A DNA stretch of 64,000 bases from Nocardia brevicatena NBRC 12119 (GTDB lineage Bacteria > Actinomycetota > Actinomycetes > Mycobacteriales > Mycobacteriaceae), in NCBI RefSeq assembly GCF_000308495.1, contig NZ_BAFU01000017.1:45244-109243 (forward strand), in the 5' to 3' direction. Below, piece by piece: positions 1-9,837 of the stretch (the stretch's first letter is position 1; every line of letters starts with the position of its first letter). Under the pieces are notes generated by a model. The model was given only the letters and a program-made list of their open reading frames with translations, made no database searches and was not told the origin of the DNA. Both the position numbers and the translations under genes were made by a program.

Positions 1-2
1 CG

Positions 3-3000
3 ATGCGCGTGGGACTGTTCCGGACCGAATCCGAAGACGACGGTCATCCCGACGAGTTCCTACTGGTCCCGGTGGTCCATCACATCGCCGGAGACGGACA
101 ATCGATGGGGCCGCTGGCTCGCGATGTGATGACGGCGTACGCGGCGCGGGTCACCGGAACGGCACCGGTATGGGAACCCCTCGCAGTGCAATACGCGGAT
201 TTCGCGTTGTGGCAGCGACAGGTGCTGGGTTCGGCGGACGATCCCACGTCGTTGATGTCCGCGCAGCTGGAGTACTGGCGCTCGACGCTGGAAGGGGCAC
301 CGGACCGGCTCGACCTACCGGCCGACCGGGCACGCCCGGCGGTAGCATCCCTGTCGGGAGGCCGAGTGCCGGTGGAGATCGGACCGAAGCTGCACGCTCG
401 GCTGACCGAACTGGCACGATCGCGAGGATCATCACTGTTCATGGTGCTGCATGCGGCACTGGCAGTACTGCTGGGACGGTTGAGCAGCAGCGAAGACGTG
501 GTCATCGGCACCCCGGTCGCCGGCCGCGGCGAACCGGGCCTGGACGACCTGGTGGGAATGTTCGTGAACACGCTGGTACTACGAACCCCGGTGTATGCGG
601 GCGACCCGTTCACGGACCTGCTGACCCGAACACGAGAGACGGACCTGCAAGCATTCGAACACGCGGATGTACCGTTCGAGCGGGTCGTGGAGGAACTGAA
701 CCCGGAGCGATCGGCGGACCGGCACCCGCTGTTCCAGGTGGCACTGGCATTCCAGAACCTGGCGAGCGCGGAAGTCGAACTGCCGGACGTCACGGTGTCC
801 CGGGCAGACGTGGACACCGGAATGTGCCAGTTCGACCTGCAGCTGATGGTATCCGACTCGTATGAGAAAGGAGGTGGAGCACAAGGAATTTCCGGAATGA
901 TGACGTATGCGCGAGACCTGTTCGACGAGGCGACGGTGGCGGGGTTCGTCCAACGGTTGGTGCGGATACTGGAAGCGGTCGCCGAAGACCCGTCGATAAC
1001 GGTCGGGGATATCGACTGGCTGGATGCGGGCGAGCGCTCGGAACTGGTGTCCCGGGTGGGAGCACGCGCCGCGAAGGCGACGACATCACCGGAGTTGTTG
1101 CCGGAAGCGTTCACCGCCGCCGTCCGCCACAACGGTCAGGGTGTGGCCGTGGTGGCCGGAGATACCGAATTGTCCTACGCCGAACTGGACCAACGATCCA
1201 ACCGACTGGCGCGGCTGCTGATCCACCGCGGCGCCGGACCCGAAAAACCGGTGCTGACGGCGGTAGCACGGTCGGTGGACTCGGTAGTCGCGTGGTGGGC
1301 AGTGGTGAAGACAGGTGCAACATACGTACCGGTCGACCCCGGCTATCCCGCGAGCCGGATCGAACAGATGGTGTCGGATTCAGGTGCGACGCTAGGAGTG
1401 ACGGTATCACCGGCGCGGGCCGGACTACCCGACTCGGTGGACTGGATCATGCTCGACGACACCGCCGTCGCCGCACACATCGACACGCTGGACGCCGGTC
1501 CCGTCGGCAACGAAGATCGGCTGCGTCCACTGCGGCCCTCGAACGCGGCCTACGTGGTCTTCACCTCCGGATCCACCGGAATACCGAAGGGCGTCACCAT
1601 CACCCATTCCGGCATCGCCGACTTCCTCTCCGGACAGCGCGCCCACCGCGAACTCGGACACACCTCCCGGGTCCTGCATTTCGCCTCACCGTCCTTCGAC
1701 GCCTCACTGCTGGAAATCCTGATGGCGGTCAGCCGGGCATCCACACTGGTGGTGGCACCCGCAGGGATGTACGGCGGGAACGAACTGGCCGAACTCCTAC
1801 GCACACAACGGGTCACACACGCGTTCGTGACCCCGGCCGCGCTGGCGTCGGTAGATCCCACAGGCCTGGACGACCTGCGCGTGGTGATGTCCGGTGGGGA
1901 CGTGGTGCCCCCGGACCTGGTGACCCGATGGGCGGGCACCGACACCGCCGGAAACCGCGAGTTCCGCGTACTGTACGGACCGACCGAAACCACCATGATC
2001 GCCACATCGACGGCCCCGATACAACCCGGTGACCGACCCACCATCGGCACACCACTGCCCGGCATACAGGCACTGGTGTTGGATACCCGACTACAACCGG
2101 TACCGGTAGGGGTGGCCGGAGAGCTGTACCTGGCCGGCCCCGCACTGGCACGCGGATACCTGAACAGGGCGGCCACGAACGCCACACGCTTCGTGGCATC
2201 CCCGTTCGCGCAACCGGGCCACCGCATGTACCGCACCGGCGATATCGTACGGTGGAACGCCGACGGCGATCTGGAATTCGTGGGACGAAACGACTTCCAA
2301 GTGAAAATACGCGGTTTCCGGGTCGAACTCGGCGAGATCGACACAGTGCTGGGGGCACGGGCGGATGTGGCGTTCGCCGTGACAATGCCGCGCCGTGAAG
2401 GCGAAGGACCGACGAGGCTGGTGACCTATGTGGTACCCGCAGCGCGGGCAAGCCTCTCCAGCGAGGAACTGAGCGCGGCACTGGCCGAGGTCCTGCCCCC
2501 GTACATGGTGCCCGCCGCGGTAATGATCCTCGACGAAATCCCCCTGTCGCCGAACGGAAAACTCGACCGCAAGGCGCTACCCGTACCCGTCTTCCAGACC
2601 AAACAATTCCGGGCACCGGCATCACCGGTGGAGGAGATCGTGGCCGGTGTATTCGCCCAGGTGCTCGGCGTCAACGGCACCGTGGGCGCCGACGACGACT
2701 TCTTCGAACTGGGCGGCAACAGCCTGATGGCCACCCGCGTGGCCGCCCGGATCGGCGCCGCGCTCGACATGTCCGTTCCAGTGCCGATGATCTTCGAAGC
2801 ACCGACCGTCACGAAACTGGCCGCCCAGGTCGAATCACACACCGACACCGGCCGGGTGACATTGACCCAACAGCCACGCCCACAACATATCCCGTTGTCG
2901 TACGCACAACAGCGGATGTGGTTCCTGAACCGGTTCGAACCCGACTCGGCGGCCTACACCATCCCGATCGTAATCCGCCTATCCGGACAGCTCGACCTCG

Positions 3001-6000
3001 ACGCGCTGTACACGGCGATCGGCGACGTGATGACCCGCCACGAAGTACTGCGAACCATCTACCCGCAAGTGGCGGGCGAGCCGGCGCAGATGGTCCTGCC
3101 CGCCGACGAAACAACCCCGCCAATGGTCATAACATCCATCGAAGAACCGGAACTGGCCGAAACTATCACCGACTTCATGACAACGGTGTTCGATGTGACA
3201 GTCGAAATCCCGTTCCGGGTACAACTGTTCGCACTCGGCCACAACGAATGGGTTCTGGCCGTGGCAATGCACCACATCTCCGGCGACGGATCGTCACTGA
3301 CCCCCCTCGCACGCGACATGATGACCGCCTACGAGGCACGACTACACGACGAACCACCACCCTGGTCACCGCTGCGAGTCCAGTACGCCGATTACGCGAT
3401 CTGGCAGCACACCGTGCTGGGAACCGAAGACAACCCCGAATCGCTGCTACGGGCGCAGATCGACTACTGGACAACCCAACTGGCCGACCTGCCCGCACTG
3501 CTGGAGCTGCCCACCGACCGACCCCGCCCACCGGCCCAGTCCTACGCGGGCGCAAACGTACCGATAACTATCGACCCCGAACTCCACGCCCGACTGGAAC
3601 AGGTCGCGCGAGCACACAACACGACACTGTTCATGGTGTTCCACGCCGCACTGGCGGCCACACTGGCACGACTGGCCAACACCGACGACATAGCGATCGG
3701 CACACCGTACGCCGGACGCGGCGAAGCCGAACTCGACGAACTGATCGGCATGTTCGTCAACACCCTCGTCCTGCGGACACGGATAACCCCGGGAATATCG
3801 TTCACCCAGCTGCTCGAACATGTGCGAGGCACCGACCTGGCCGCGTTCGGACACGCCGACGTACCGTTCGAACGGTTGGTGCAAGAACTCAACCCCGTGC
3901 GATCCCACGCCCACCACCCCTTGTTCCAGGTGATGCTCGCCTTCCAGAACCTCACCACTACCGACTTCGAACTGCCCGACCTATCCGTATCGGCCGTCGA
4001 AGCCGACACCGGCACCTCACTGTTCGACCTCCAGATCACCGTATCGGACTCCTACGACCCCACCGGCGCCCCGGCGGGTATCACCGGCGGGATCACCTAC
4101 GCAACCGACCTCTTCGACCCGGCGACCGCGACCACAATCGTCGACCGCCTGCTGCGGGTACTCACCGCGCTGGCAGACGACCCCACCCAACCGGTCCACG
4201 ACGTGAACCTGCTCGACACCGCCGAACGGGAAGCCGCCCTGGTGCGGTGGAACTCCGCCGAACACACACTTCCCCCCGACGAAACACTCGCCTCGGTGTT
4301 CGCCCGCGCGGCACAAGAGCACGCGAACCGACCCGCGGTGACATTCGGCGACCAAACCCTGACCTACGCGGAATTCTCCGCACGCGTATCCCGGCTCGCG
4401 CGATGGTTGATCTCCCGTGGAGTGGGTCCGGAGTCGTTGGTGGCGCTGCGCATGCGGCGTTCCCTGGACCAGGTCACCGCGATGTACGCGATACACGCCG
4501 CCGGCGGTGGGTACGTGCCGATCGACCCGGACCATCCGGCCGAACGCATCGAATACATGCTGGAGACCGCCGCACCAACAGTGGTGCTGTCATCCCTCGA
4601 TGGACTGGATCTGTCCGGATTCGACGACACACCCGTCACCGACAGCGACCGGCCCACACCGCTGCGACCACACAACATCGCATACGTGCTCTTCACCTCC
4701 GGATCGACCGGACGCCCGAAAGGCGTAGCCGTACCACACCGTGCGGTAATGAACCAGCTGCGCTGGATCATCAGGACATACGGCCTGGCACCGACGGACG
4801 GGGTCTTGCAAAAGACCCCCGCCACATTCGACGTATCGGTGTGGGAGCTGTTCGCGACACTGGCGGCGGGCGCACGGATGGTGATCGCACGACCCGACGG
4901 ACACACCGACCCGACCTACCTCGCCGAAGCCATTGCCACCCATCAGGTCACGCTCACCTCCTTCGTACCGTCGATGCTGGCGGCGTTCGCCGACGCGACA
5001 CCCGCACAAACATTGCAGTCGTTGCGGGCGCTGTTGGTGGGCGGCGAGGCATTCGGCGCCGAGGTGGTGGCCGCGACGCGGCGGGTGATGCCCGGAATCG
5101 ACCTGCACAACCTGTACGGGCCGACCGAGTTCACCCTGCACGCAACCGCGCACCCCGTGCGCGAGGCCGACACAGCGAGCATCCCGATGGGCGCACCGGT
5201 ATGGAACGTACGCGTCTACGTACTCGACTCCCGCTTGCAGCCGGTACCGCCCGGCGTGGCGGGGGAGCTGTACCTGGCAGGCATCCAGAGCGCGCGCGGC
5301 TACCAGGCACGCCCGGGTCTGACCGCGGAACGGTTCGTACCCGACCCCTACACCGACGGCGGCCGCATGTACCGCACCGGCGACCTGGCACGCCGGTACC
5401 GCACCGGTGAACTGGAATACCTGGGCCGCACCGACTTCCAGGTAAAACTCCGCGGCCTGCGCATCGAACTCGGTGAAATCGAGGCGGTGCTCGCCGAGCA
5501 CCACACCATCGCCCGGGCGATCGTCGCGGTGCGCACCACCGGCGCCACGGACCACCTCGTCGGCTACCTCGTCCCCGCCGCGGGCGCCACGGTCGACACC
5601 GACGCGATCCTGGCACACGCCGCCACCGAACTGCCCGGATATATGGTGCCCACCACCGTGATGGTGCTCGACACGGTGCCGCTCACCGCGTCGGGCAAAC
5701 TGGATCGCACCAGGCTGCCGGAGCCGGTGCTCACGGTGGGGGAGTTCAGGGAGCCGTCGTCATGGCTGGAAGGCGAGATCGCACACGCCTTCGAACAGGT
5801 ACTCGGCGTGGATCGGGTAGGGGCCGACGACGACTTCTACGCATTGGGCGGTAACTCGCTGCGGTCGGTGCAAGTGGCGAGCGAGCTGAAGAAGAAACTC
5901 GACTACGAGATTCCGGTCGGTTGGATACTGTCGGACCCGCGCCCGGCCGACCTCGCGAAACGGATCGAATCGGGCATGCGCTCCGGCCACGACCACACCG

Positions 6001-6791
6001 ACCGGACCACCTTCGGATTCAACGTACTGCTACCGATCCGAACCGGCGGCCGGCAAGCACCACTGTTCTGTATCCATCCCGCCTCGGGTCTGGCATGGTG
6101 CTATCGCACCCTTGATGAGTACATATCCGCCGACCGACCGATCTACGGTATCCAGGCACCACAGATCAGTGGCGAAGACCCCGGCCCGACGTCGATCGTA
6201 GAAATCGCCCGCCGCTACCTCGACGAGATCCGAACAGTCCAGCCACACGGCCCGTATCACCTCCTCGGCTGGTCCCTGGGCGGGCTGATCGCCCACGCTG
6301 TCGCCGTCGAGATGCGCGCGGCCGGCGAACAGGTGGCGTTGCTGGCACTACTGGATTCCGAGGCCGCCGGTGTCGACGCGTCGACCGTTTCCACGGTCAC
6401 GGCCGGGGAACTGATCAGCAACCTCGGCCCGGTCGTGGGCATCGACTTCGTGAACCCCGATGCGACGGCCGAGGAGGCCGCCGACCTGATCCGACAGCGA
6501 CTGGGGGACGGCCTCGACATCGATGCCGCGATGATCGAACGCATGACCGACGCCTACAACCTGTCGATCCGGGCCGCCGGCGACTGGCGCCCCCAGGTCC
6601 TGGACGGTGACATGCTGTACTTCACCGCGACAACCGACAGGCGTGCCGATGCCATGGGTCATCAGGGGTGGGCGCCGGTCGTCCGCGGGCAGATCGCGAA
6701 CTTCGACATCGATGCGGCCCACCTCGCGATGACCGAGCCGGTGGCGGTCGCCCAGATCGCCCGGATTCTCAACACACAACTCGATCAGTGA
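3..6791 (+). CDS. Non-ribosomal peptide synthetase, 3' part (C-A-PCP-C-A-PCP-TE)
   Basis: This is the C-terminal 2262 residues of a modular peptide synthetase that loads, joins and releases amino acids as thioesters. The first condensation domain is cut by the window edge: its HHxxxDG motif is at residue 26, where about 145 is usual, so the true start lies upstream. Order: C (to about 360), A1 (365-855, FTSGSTG at 520), PCP1 (GGNS serine 907), C2 (964-1395, HHISGDG at 1090), A2 (1428-1900, FTSGSTG at 1564), PCP2 (serine 1952), thioesterase (2006-2262, GWSLGG serine 2091, histidine 2240). There is no epimerase or methyltransferase domain. The type I thioesterase marks this as the terminating protein of the line. 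Residues lining the A pockets read about D-A-L-F-M-G-L-M-I (A1) and D-V-W-S-L-G-L-L-H (A2) by eye; I do not assign substrates. Confidence 0.95.
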   Translation: MRVGLFRTESEDDGHPDEFLLVPVVHHIAGDGQSMGPLARDVMTAYAARVTGTAPVWEPLAVQYADFALWQRQVLGSADDPTSLMSAQLEYWRSTLEGAPDRLDLPADRARPAVASLSGGRVPVEIGPKLHARLTELARSRGSSLFMVLHAALAVLLGRLSSSEDVVIGTPVAGRGEPGLDDLVGMFVNTLVLRTPVYAGDPFTDLLTRTRETDLQAFEHADVPFERVVEELNPERSADRHPLFQVALAFQNLASAEVELPDVTVSRADVDTGMCQFDLQLMVSDSYEKGGGAQGISGMMTYARDLFDEATVAGFVQRLVRILEAVAEDPSITVGDIDWLDAGERSELVSRVGARAAKATTSPELLPEAFTAAVRHNGQGVAVVAGDTELSYAELDQRSNRLARLLIHRGAGPEKPVLTAVARSVDSVVAWWAVVKTGATYVPVDPGYPASRIEQMVSDSGATLGVTVSPARAGLPDSVDWIMLDDTAVAAHIDTLDAGPVGNEDRLRPLRPSNAAYVVFTSGSTGIPKGVTITHSGIADFLSGQRAHRELGHTSRVLHFASPSFDASLLEILMAVSRASTLVVAPAGMYGGNELAELLRTQRVTHAFVTPAALASVDPTGLDDLRVVMSGGDVVPPDLVTRWAGTDTAGNREFRVLYGPTETTMIATSTAPIQPGDRPTIGTPLPGIQALVLDTRLQPVPVGVAGELYLAGPALARGYLNRAATNATRFVASPFAQPGHRMYRTGDIVRWNADGDLEFVGRNDFQVKIRGFRVELGEIDTVLGARADVAFAVTMPRREGEGPTRLVTYVVPAARASLSSEELSAALAEVLPPYMVPAAVMILDEIPLSPNGKLDRKALPVPVFQTKQFRAPASPVEEIVAGVFAQVLGVNGTVGADDDFFELGGNSLMATRVAARIGAALDMSVPVPMIFEAPTVTKLAAQVESHTDTGRVTLTQQPRPQHIPLSYAQQRMWFLNRFEPDSAAYTIPIVIRLSGQLDLDALYTAIGDVMTRHEVLRTIYPQVAGEPAQMVLPADETTPPMVITSIEEPELAETITDFMTTVFDVTVEIPFRVQLFALGHNEWVLAVAMHHISGDGSSLTPLARDMMTAYEARLHDEPPPWSPLRVQYADYAIWQHTVLGTEDNPESLLRAQIDYWTTQLADLPALLELPTDRPRPPAQSYAGANVPITIDPELHARLEQVARAHNTTLFMVFHAALAATLARLANTDDIAIGTPYAGRGEAELDELIGMFVNTLVLRTRITPGISFTQLLEHVRGTDLAAFGHADVPFERLVQELNPVRSHAHHPLFQVMLAFQNLTTTDFELPDLSVSAVEADTGTSLFDLQITVSDSYDPTGAPAGITGGITYATDLFDPATATTIVDRLLRVLTALADDPTQPVHDVNLLDTAEREAALVRWNSAEHTLPPDETLASVFARAAQEHANRPAVTFGDQTLTYAEFSARVSRLARWLISRGVGPESLVALRMRRSLDQVTAMYAIHAAGGGYVPIDPDHPAERIEYMLETAAPTVVLSSLDGLDLSGFDDTPVTDSDRPTPLRPHNIAYVLFTSGSTGRPKGVAVPHRAVMNQLRWIIRTYGLAPTDGVLQKTPATFDVSVWELFATLAAGARMVIARPDGHTDPTYLAEAIATHQVTLTSFVPSMLAAFADATPAQTLQSLRALLVGGEAFGAEVVAATRRVMPGIDLHNLYGPTEFTLHATAHPVREADTASIPMGAPVWNVRVYVLDSRLQPVPPGVAGELYLAGIQSARGYQARPGLTAERFVPDPYTDGGRMYRTGDLARRYRTGELEYLGRTDFQVKLRGLRIELGEIEAVLAEHHTIARAIVAVRTTGATDHLVGYLVPAAGATVDTDAILAHAATELPGYMVPTTVMVLDTVPLTASGKLDRTRLPEPVLTVGEFREPSSWLEGEIAHAFEQVLGVDRVGADDDFYALGGNSLRSVQVASELKKKLDYEIPVGWILSDPRPADLAKRIESGMRSGHDHTDRTTFGFNVLLPIRTGGRQAPLFCIHPASGLAWCYRTLDEYISADRPIYGIQAPQISGEDPGPTSIVEIARRYLDEIRTVQPHGPYHLLGWSLGGLIAHAVAVEMRAAGEQVALLALLDSEAAGVDASTVSTVTAGELISNLGPVVGIDFVNPDATAEEAADLIRQRLGDGLDIDAAMIERMTDAYNLSIRAAGDWRPQVLDGDMLYFTATTDRRADAMGHQGWAPVVRGQIANFDIDAAHLAMTEPVAVAQIARILNTQLDQ

Positions 6792-6911
6792 CCGGCGGGC
6801 GGCAGAGCCTCACTCCACAGGCGACATAGCGAATGCCCCACGGGGAGACGCACCGCCAACCAGCGCGATTACCGGAGCCGGATCGGCTCATACTGTCTAA
6901 TCTCGAGGAGG

Positions 6912-7217
6912 ATGCCGGATCGAACAGAAGGCACGGTATATGAACGAGAGACGGCGCCGAACACATTCGGGCGGGTCGCATCCGTGAAACTCGGTGGCTG
7001 CCGCCTGCACTATCCCCGATGGGGAACGAGTGCGCCGACCGCCGTCTTCGAATCAAGACTGGGATTTTCCGGCTCGACCCGAGGGCTCCTGCAGTCCGTG
7101 ATCCCTCATTCGGGTGCGCATCCAGGCGGAATCTCACTTGATCATCAGGAGGATACTGAGCGACGCGTGGAAGCGACTCGGCAACTATCTCTCGGGAACG
7201 ATCACAGGAGCCGCTGA
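6912..7217 (+). pseudogene. Alpha/beta-hydrolase N-terminal remnant
   Basis: A short frame reads VKLGGCRLHYPRWGT followed by TAVFESRLGFSGST. This resembles the first two beta strands and the oxyanion region of secreted or cytosolic alpha/beta hydrolases (typically LHYxxWG then VVFESGLGFSGS). No nucleophile elbow, acid or histidine follows in any frame, and similarity stops after about 75 residues. An AGGAGG at about 6905 sits directly against the ATG, too close for normal initiation. I infer a decayed gene rather than an expressed short protein. The family call rests on one recognisable stretch. Confidence 0.35.
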
Positions 7218-8284
7218 TGCCGCAGCGGGCGCATCCCGGAAGACCAGCAGCATCCCAGCACGTCACGCGACCAACACACTCGAACACAAAGATCACGAAC
7301 TCAGGAAAATAGTCGACGCGGCCGGGAACCTCCGAGCCTCCTGGTCGGGCCGGACAGGTTCCGTGGTTCGACCTCGAGCGGTTCGGTCAACTGGGGAGTG
7401 CCACGGCGGAGCTTGTGTGCGGTCACGGCATTCTGCGGACTATGTAGTTTACATAATGTTGATTATCGGCATTTTTTTGGAAGGGTTCGCATGGGGCTCG
7501 GATCTGTGTTGCGCGGCTTCGTCCGGCGTGATTCCCGATAATGACCGCAGCCGAGCACGGCCGGGCTTCGGACTCGCGCGTGCCGATGGCGTGGAATCTG
7601 GCATTCTGTTGCAGCCGCAGCGCACCGAGCCGGATTATGTCAATTACAGGCCCGCATCCGGACTCGGCTGCGGATCGCACCTGGGTTATATTTGCCCCAA
7701 TAGCGTCCCCGGGCCAACGAAGCGCAGGAGTGACCAGCGCCGTCGGGCAAGGTGCCCTCCGGTGGAGGGATCTCCAGGATCGACTGTCACCTTTGTCCGG
7801 CATCCTTTACCGCAAACCCTCTCCCCTTCTCCCCCACACCGAATGCCGGAATTTGTCACAGTGACGATAATGTCAGGCTGGTCCTACGCTACCGTGGCCA
7901 CGGTGTGGCGCCGTCTTATGCGATCACAATCTTGCCAGTCCCACCGCAACCTCGGGGCGCGCTGGTCGGTTGGCTCGCGCTGGTCGGTTGACTGTTGCCG
8001 AGCGTACGGCCCGGCTACGCGAACCCTGTGAGTGGGCGCCGGGACAACCCGACTCCTACCGGCGCTCCCTCGAAGGTCGGCATCTGGTTCCAGGCACACC
8101 GGCCTACAAGCTTGCCTGTGAGCCGACCGGTTTGACGATCGGGAGAGCCGGCCATGGCGGCGTTTTCGTCTGCTCCGCGAACCCTGAACATGCGGCGCGA
8201 TTCAGCTGCCGGTAGCTCCTCGATCCTGTCGTCAGGGTTGGCAACCGGGTGGCCGCCGCCGCAGCGGCCGGTCGATATCCCCGC
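7218..8284. other. Non-coding stretch between NRPS remnant region and catabolic operon
   Basis: No frame here has actinobacterial codon use or a recognisable domain, and base composition is visibly lower in GC than its neighbours around 7440-7680. It contains a small perfect palindrome, TATGTA-GTT-TACATA, at 7442-7456, which could be an operator but has no adjacent gene to control. It also contains a tandem 18-bp duplication at 7958-7993. Confidence 0.5.
7958..7993. repeat. Tandem 18-bp duplication
   Basis: Two adjacent copies of CGCGCTGGTCGGTTGGCT differ at one base (17 of 18 match). They lie in non-coding DNA upstream of nothing recognisable. Probably a replication-slippage duplication. 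Confidence 0.8.
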
Positions 8285-9829
8285 TCAGGTTGTCTGCGTG
8301 TCCCGCATCGTTCTGCGGATCTCGTTTTTGAGAATCTTGCCGATCTTGGAGCGGGGCAGTTCGGTCCAGATCTCGATGTCCTTGGGTGCCTTCACACTTC
8401 CGATCCGTTCTTTGACAAAGGCGATGATGTCCTCGCCCGCGACCTCTTGACCGGCGCGCAGTTCAACTGCTGCTGTGACGCGTTCGCCCCACTTGGGATC
8501 GGGGAGCCCGACGACCGCCGAGTCTTTGACGGCGGGATGTGCGAGCAGGGCTTGCTCCACCTCCGCCGAGTACACGTTGAATCCACCGGTGATGATCATG
8601 TCCTTCGCACGGTCGACCACGAACAGCAATCCCTCGTCGTTCAGGTAGCCGATGTCGCCCGTGTGGTGCCAACCGAAGGCACCGACCTCGGCCGTCGCCT
8701 CGGGGTTGTCGTGGTAGCCGTCCATTACCAGTGGTCCGCGGACGACGATCTCGCCGCGCTCTCCTCGAGGAAGCAGCGCGCCTTTCTCGTCCATGATGGC
8801 GACCGTGGTCAGCGGTGTGGGCCGTCCCGCCGACGCGAGACGCTCGGTCGCCACCGACCCGTCCGGGCGGAAGTGGTCGGCCGGTGCCAGCGTGGCGATC
8901 ATATTCGGGGCCTCGGTCTGTCCGAACAGTTGGCCGAGAACGGGTCCGATCCGATGAAGTGCCTCCTCCAGTCGGGTCGGCGACATCGGGGCCGCCCCGT
9001 ACCAAAGACATCGCAGTGAACCGAGGTCACGGTCGTCGAGGTCCGGGTGATCGAGGATGCCGTAGATCACCGTCGGTGGGAGGAACGCGTGCGTGATGCG
9101 GTGCCGCTCGATCAACGCGAGGAATTCGCCGATATCGGGAGCCGGCATGATCACGACCTCGCCGCCGAGGCTGAGGATCGGAAAGGTCAGCACACCCGCC
9201 GAATGGGTCAGCGGCGCGAGCGCGAGATATCTCGGCCGTTTGCCGAACGGATAGCTCATCAGCGCGAGCGCCGTCGAGGTCATTATGTTGTCCTCGGTGA
9301 GCCGCACACCCTTCGGTCGCCCGGTGGTGCCACCGGTGCCGGCCAACATGCACAAGCCGCCTTCCGGCCGACGCGTCTCGTCGGGTTCCGCGGGATGCTC
9401 GGCGACCCAGTCGTCGAAGCGCACCGCCCACTCGATGTCACCGTCGAGGCAGACGAGCCATTCGAGGCGTGGCAGGTCACCGCGAATCCGGTCGACCAGC
9501 CCGGTGAACTTCTCTTGGAAGAACAGCAGCCGACATCCGTAGAGGTCGAACAGCTGTCGGTTCTCGTCGGCCTCGTTGCGAGGGTTGACCGGGCACCACA
9601 CCGCACCCGCCCGCGAGATGCCGAACACGCAGGTGAGTGCGAGGGGGTCGTTGGCCGCCAGAATCGCTACTCGATCACCCGCCTCGATGCCGGTGTGTTG
9701 TAGCGCGCCGCCGATCCGGATGGATTGATGCCGGACTTCGCCGTAGGTGGTGGTCACGCCGCCGGTTGTGAGGCAGGGTGCATCACAACCGAGCGACGCG
9801 CCTTTGTCGAGATAATCTGTGAGGCGCAT
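8285..9829 (-). CDS. Acyl-CoA synthetase (AMP-forming), FadD-type
   Basis: A 514-residue ANL-family ligase that would activate a carboxylic acid with ATP and join it to coenzyme A. Visible motifs are the P-loop GTGGTTGRPKG near residue 165, GEIVVRG and HTGDIGYLNDEG in the core, the hinge VDRAKDMIITGGFNVY, and the C-terminal catalytic lysine in PRSKIGKILKNE. Length is normal for a FadD-type ligase. It is the last gene of a three-gene minus-strand run, 8 bp after the reductase gene, so it is probably co-transcribed with it and the SDR gene from the promoter at about 11,920. The acyl substrate cannot be read from sequence; the SDR and CYP51 nearby make a steroid- or terpenoid-like acid a guess only. 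Confidence 0.9.
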   Translation of the reverse strand: MRLTDYLDKGASLGCDAPCLTTGGVTTTYGEVRHQSIRIGGALQHTGIEAGDRVAILAANDPLALTCVFGISRAGAVWCPVNPRNEADENRQLFDLYGCRLLFFQEKFTGLVDRIRGDLPRLEWLVCLDGDIEWAVRFDDWVAEHPAEPDETRRPEGGLCMLAGTGGTTGRPKGVRLTEDNIMTSTALALMSYPFGKRPRYLALAPLTHSAGVLTFPILSLGGEVVIMPAPDIGEFLALIERHRITHAFLPPTVIYGILDHPDLDDRDLGSLRCLWYGAAPMSPTRLEEALHRIGPVLGQLFGQTEAPNMIATLAPADHFRPDGSVATERLASAGRPTPLTTVAIMDEKGALLPRGERGEIVVRGPLVMDGYHDNPEATAEVGAFGWHHTGDIGYLNDEGLLFVVDRAKDMIITGGFNVYSAEVEQALLAHPAVKDSAVVGLPDPKWGERVTAAVELRAGQEVAGEDIIAFVKERIGSVKAPKDIEIWTELPRSKIGKILKNEIRRTMRDTQTT

Positions 9830-9837
9830 CGTCGAAC

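Noticed and set aside
3-5. ATG at position 3 as the NRPS start
   Set aside because: The condensation domain is already about 120 residues in at this point; the gene continues off the edge.
2918-5410. 830-codon frame in the NRPS
   Set aside because: Arginine/proline-rich shadow of the NRPS in another frame.
7114-8031. Open frame of 305 codons
   Set aside because: Low-complexity, no domain, codon use unlike the neighbours, and it crosses the AT-richer stretch.
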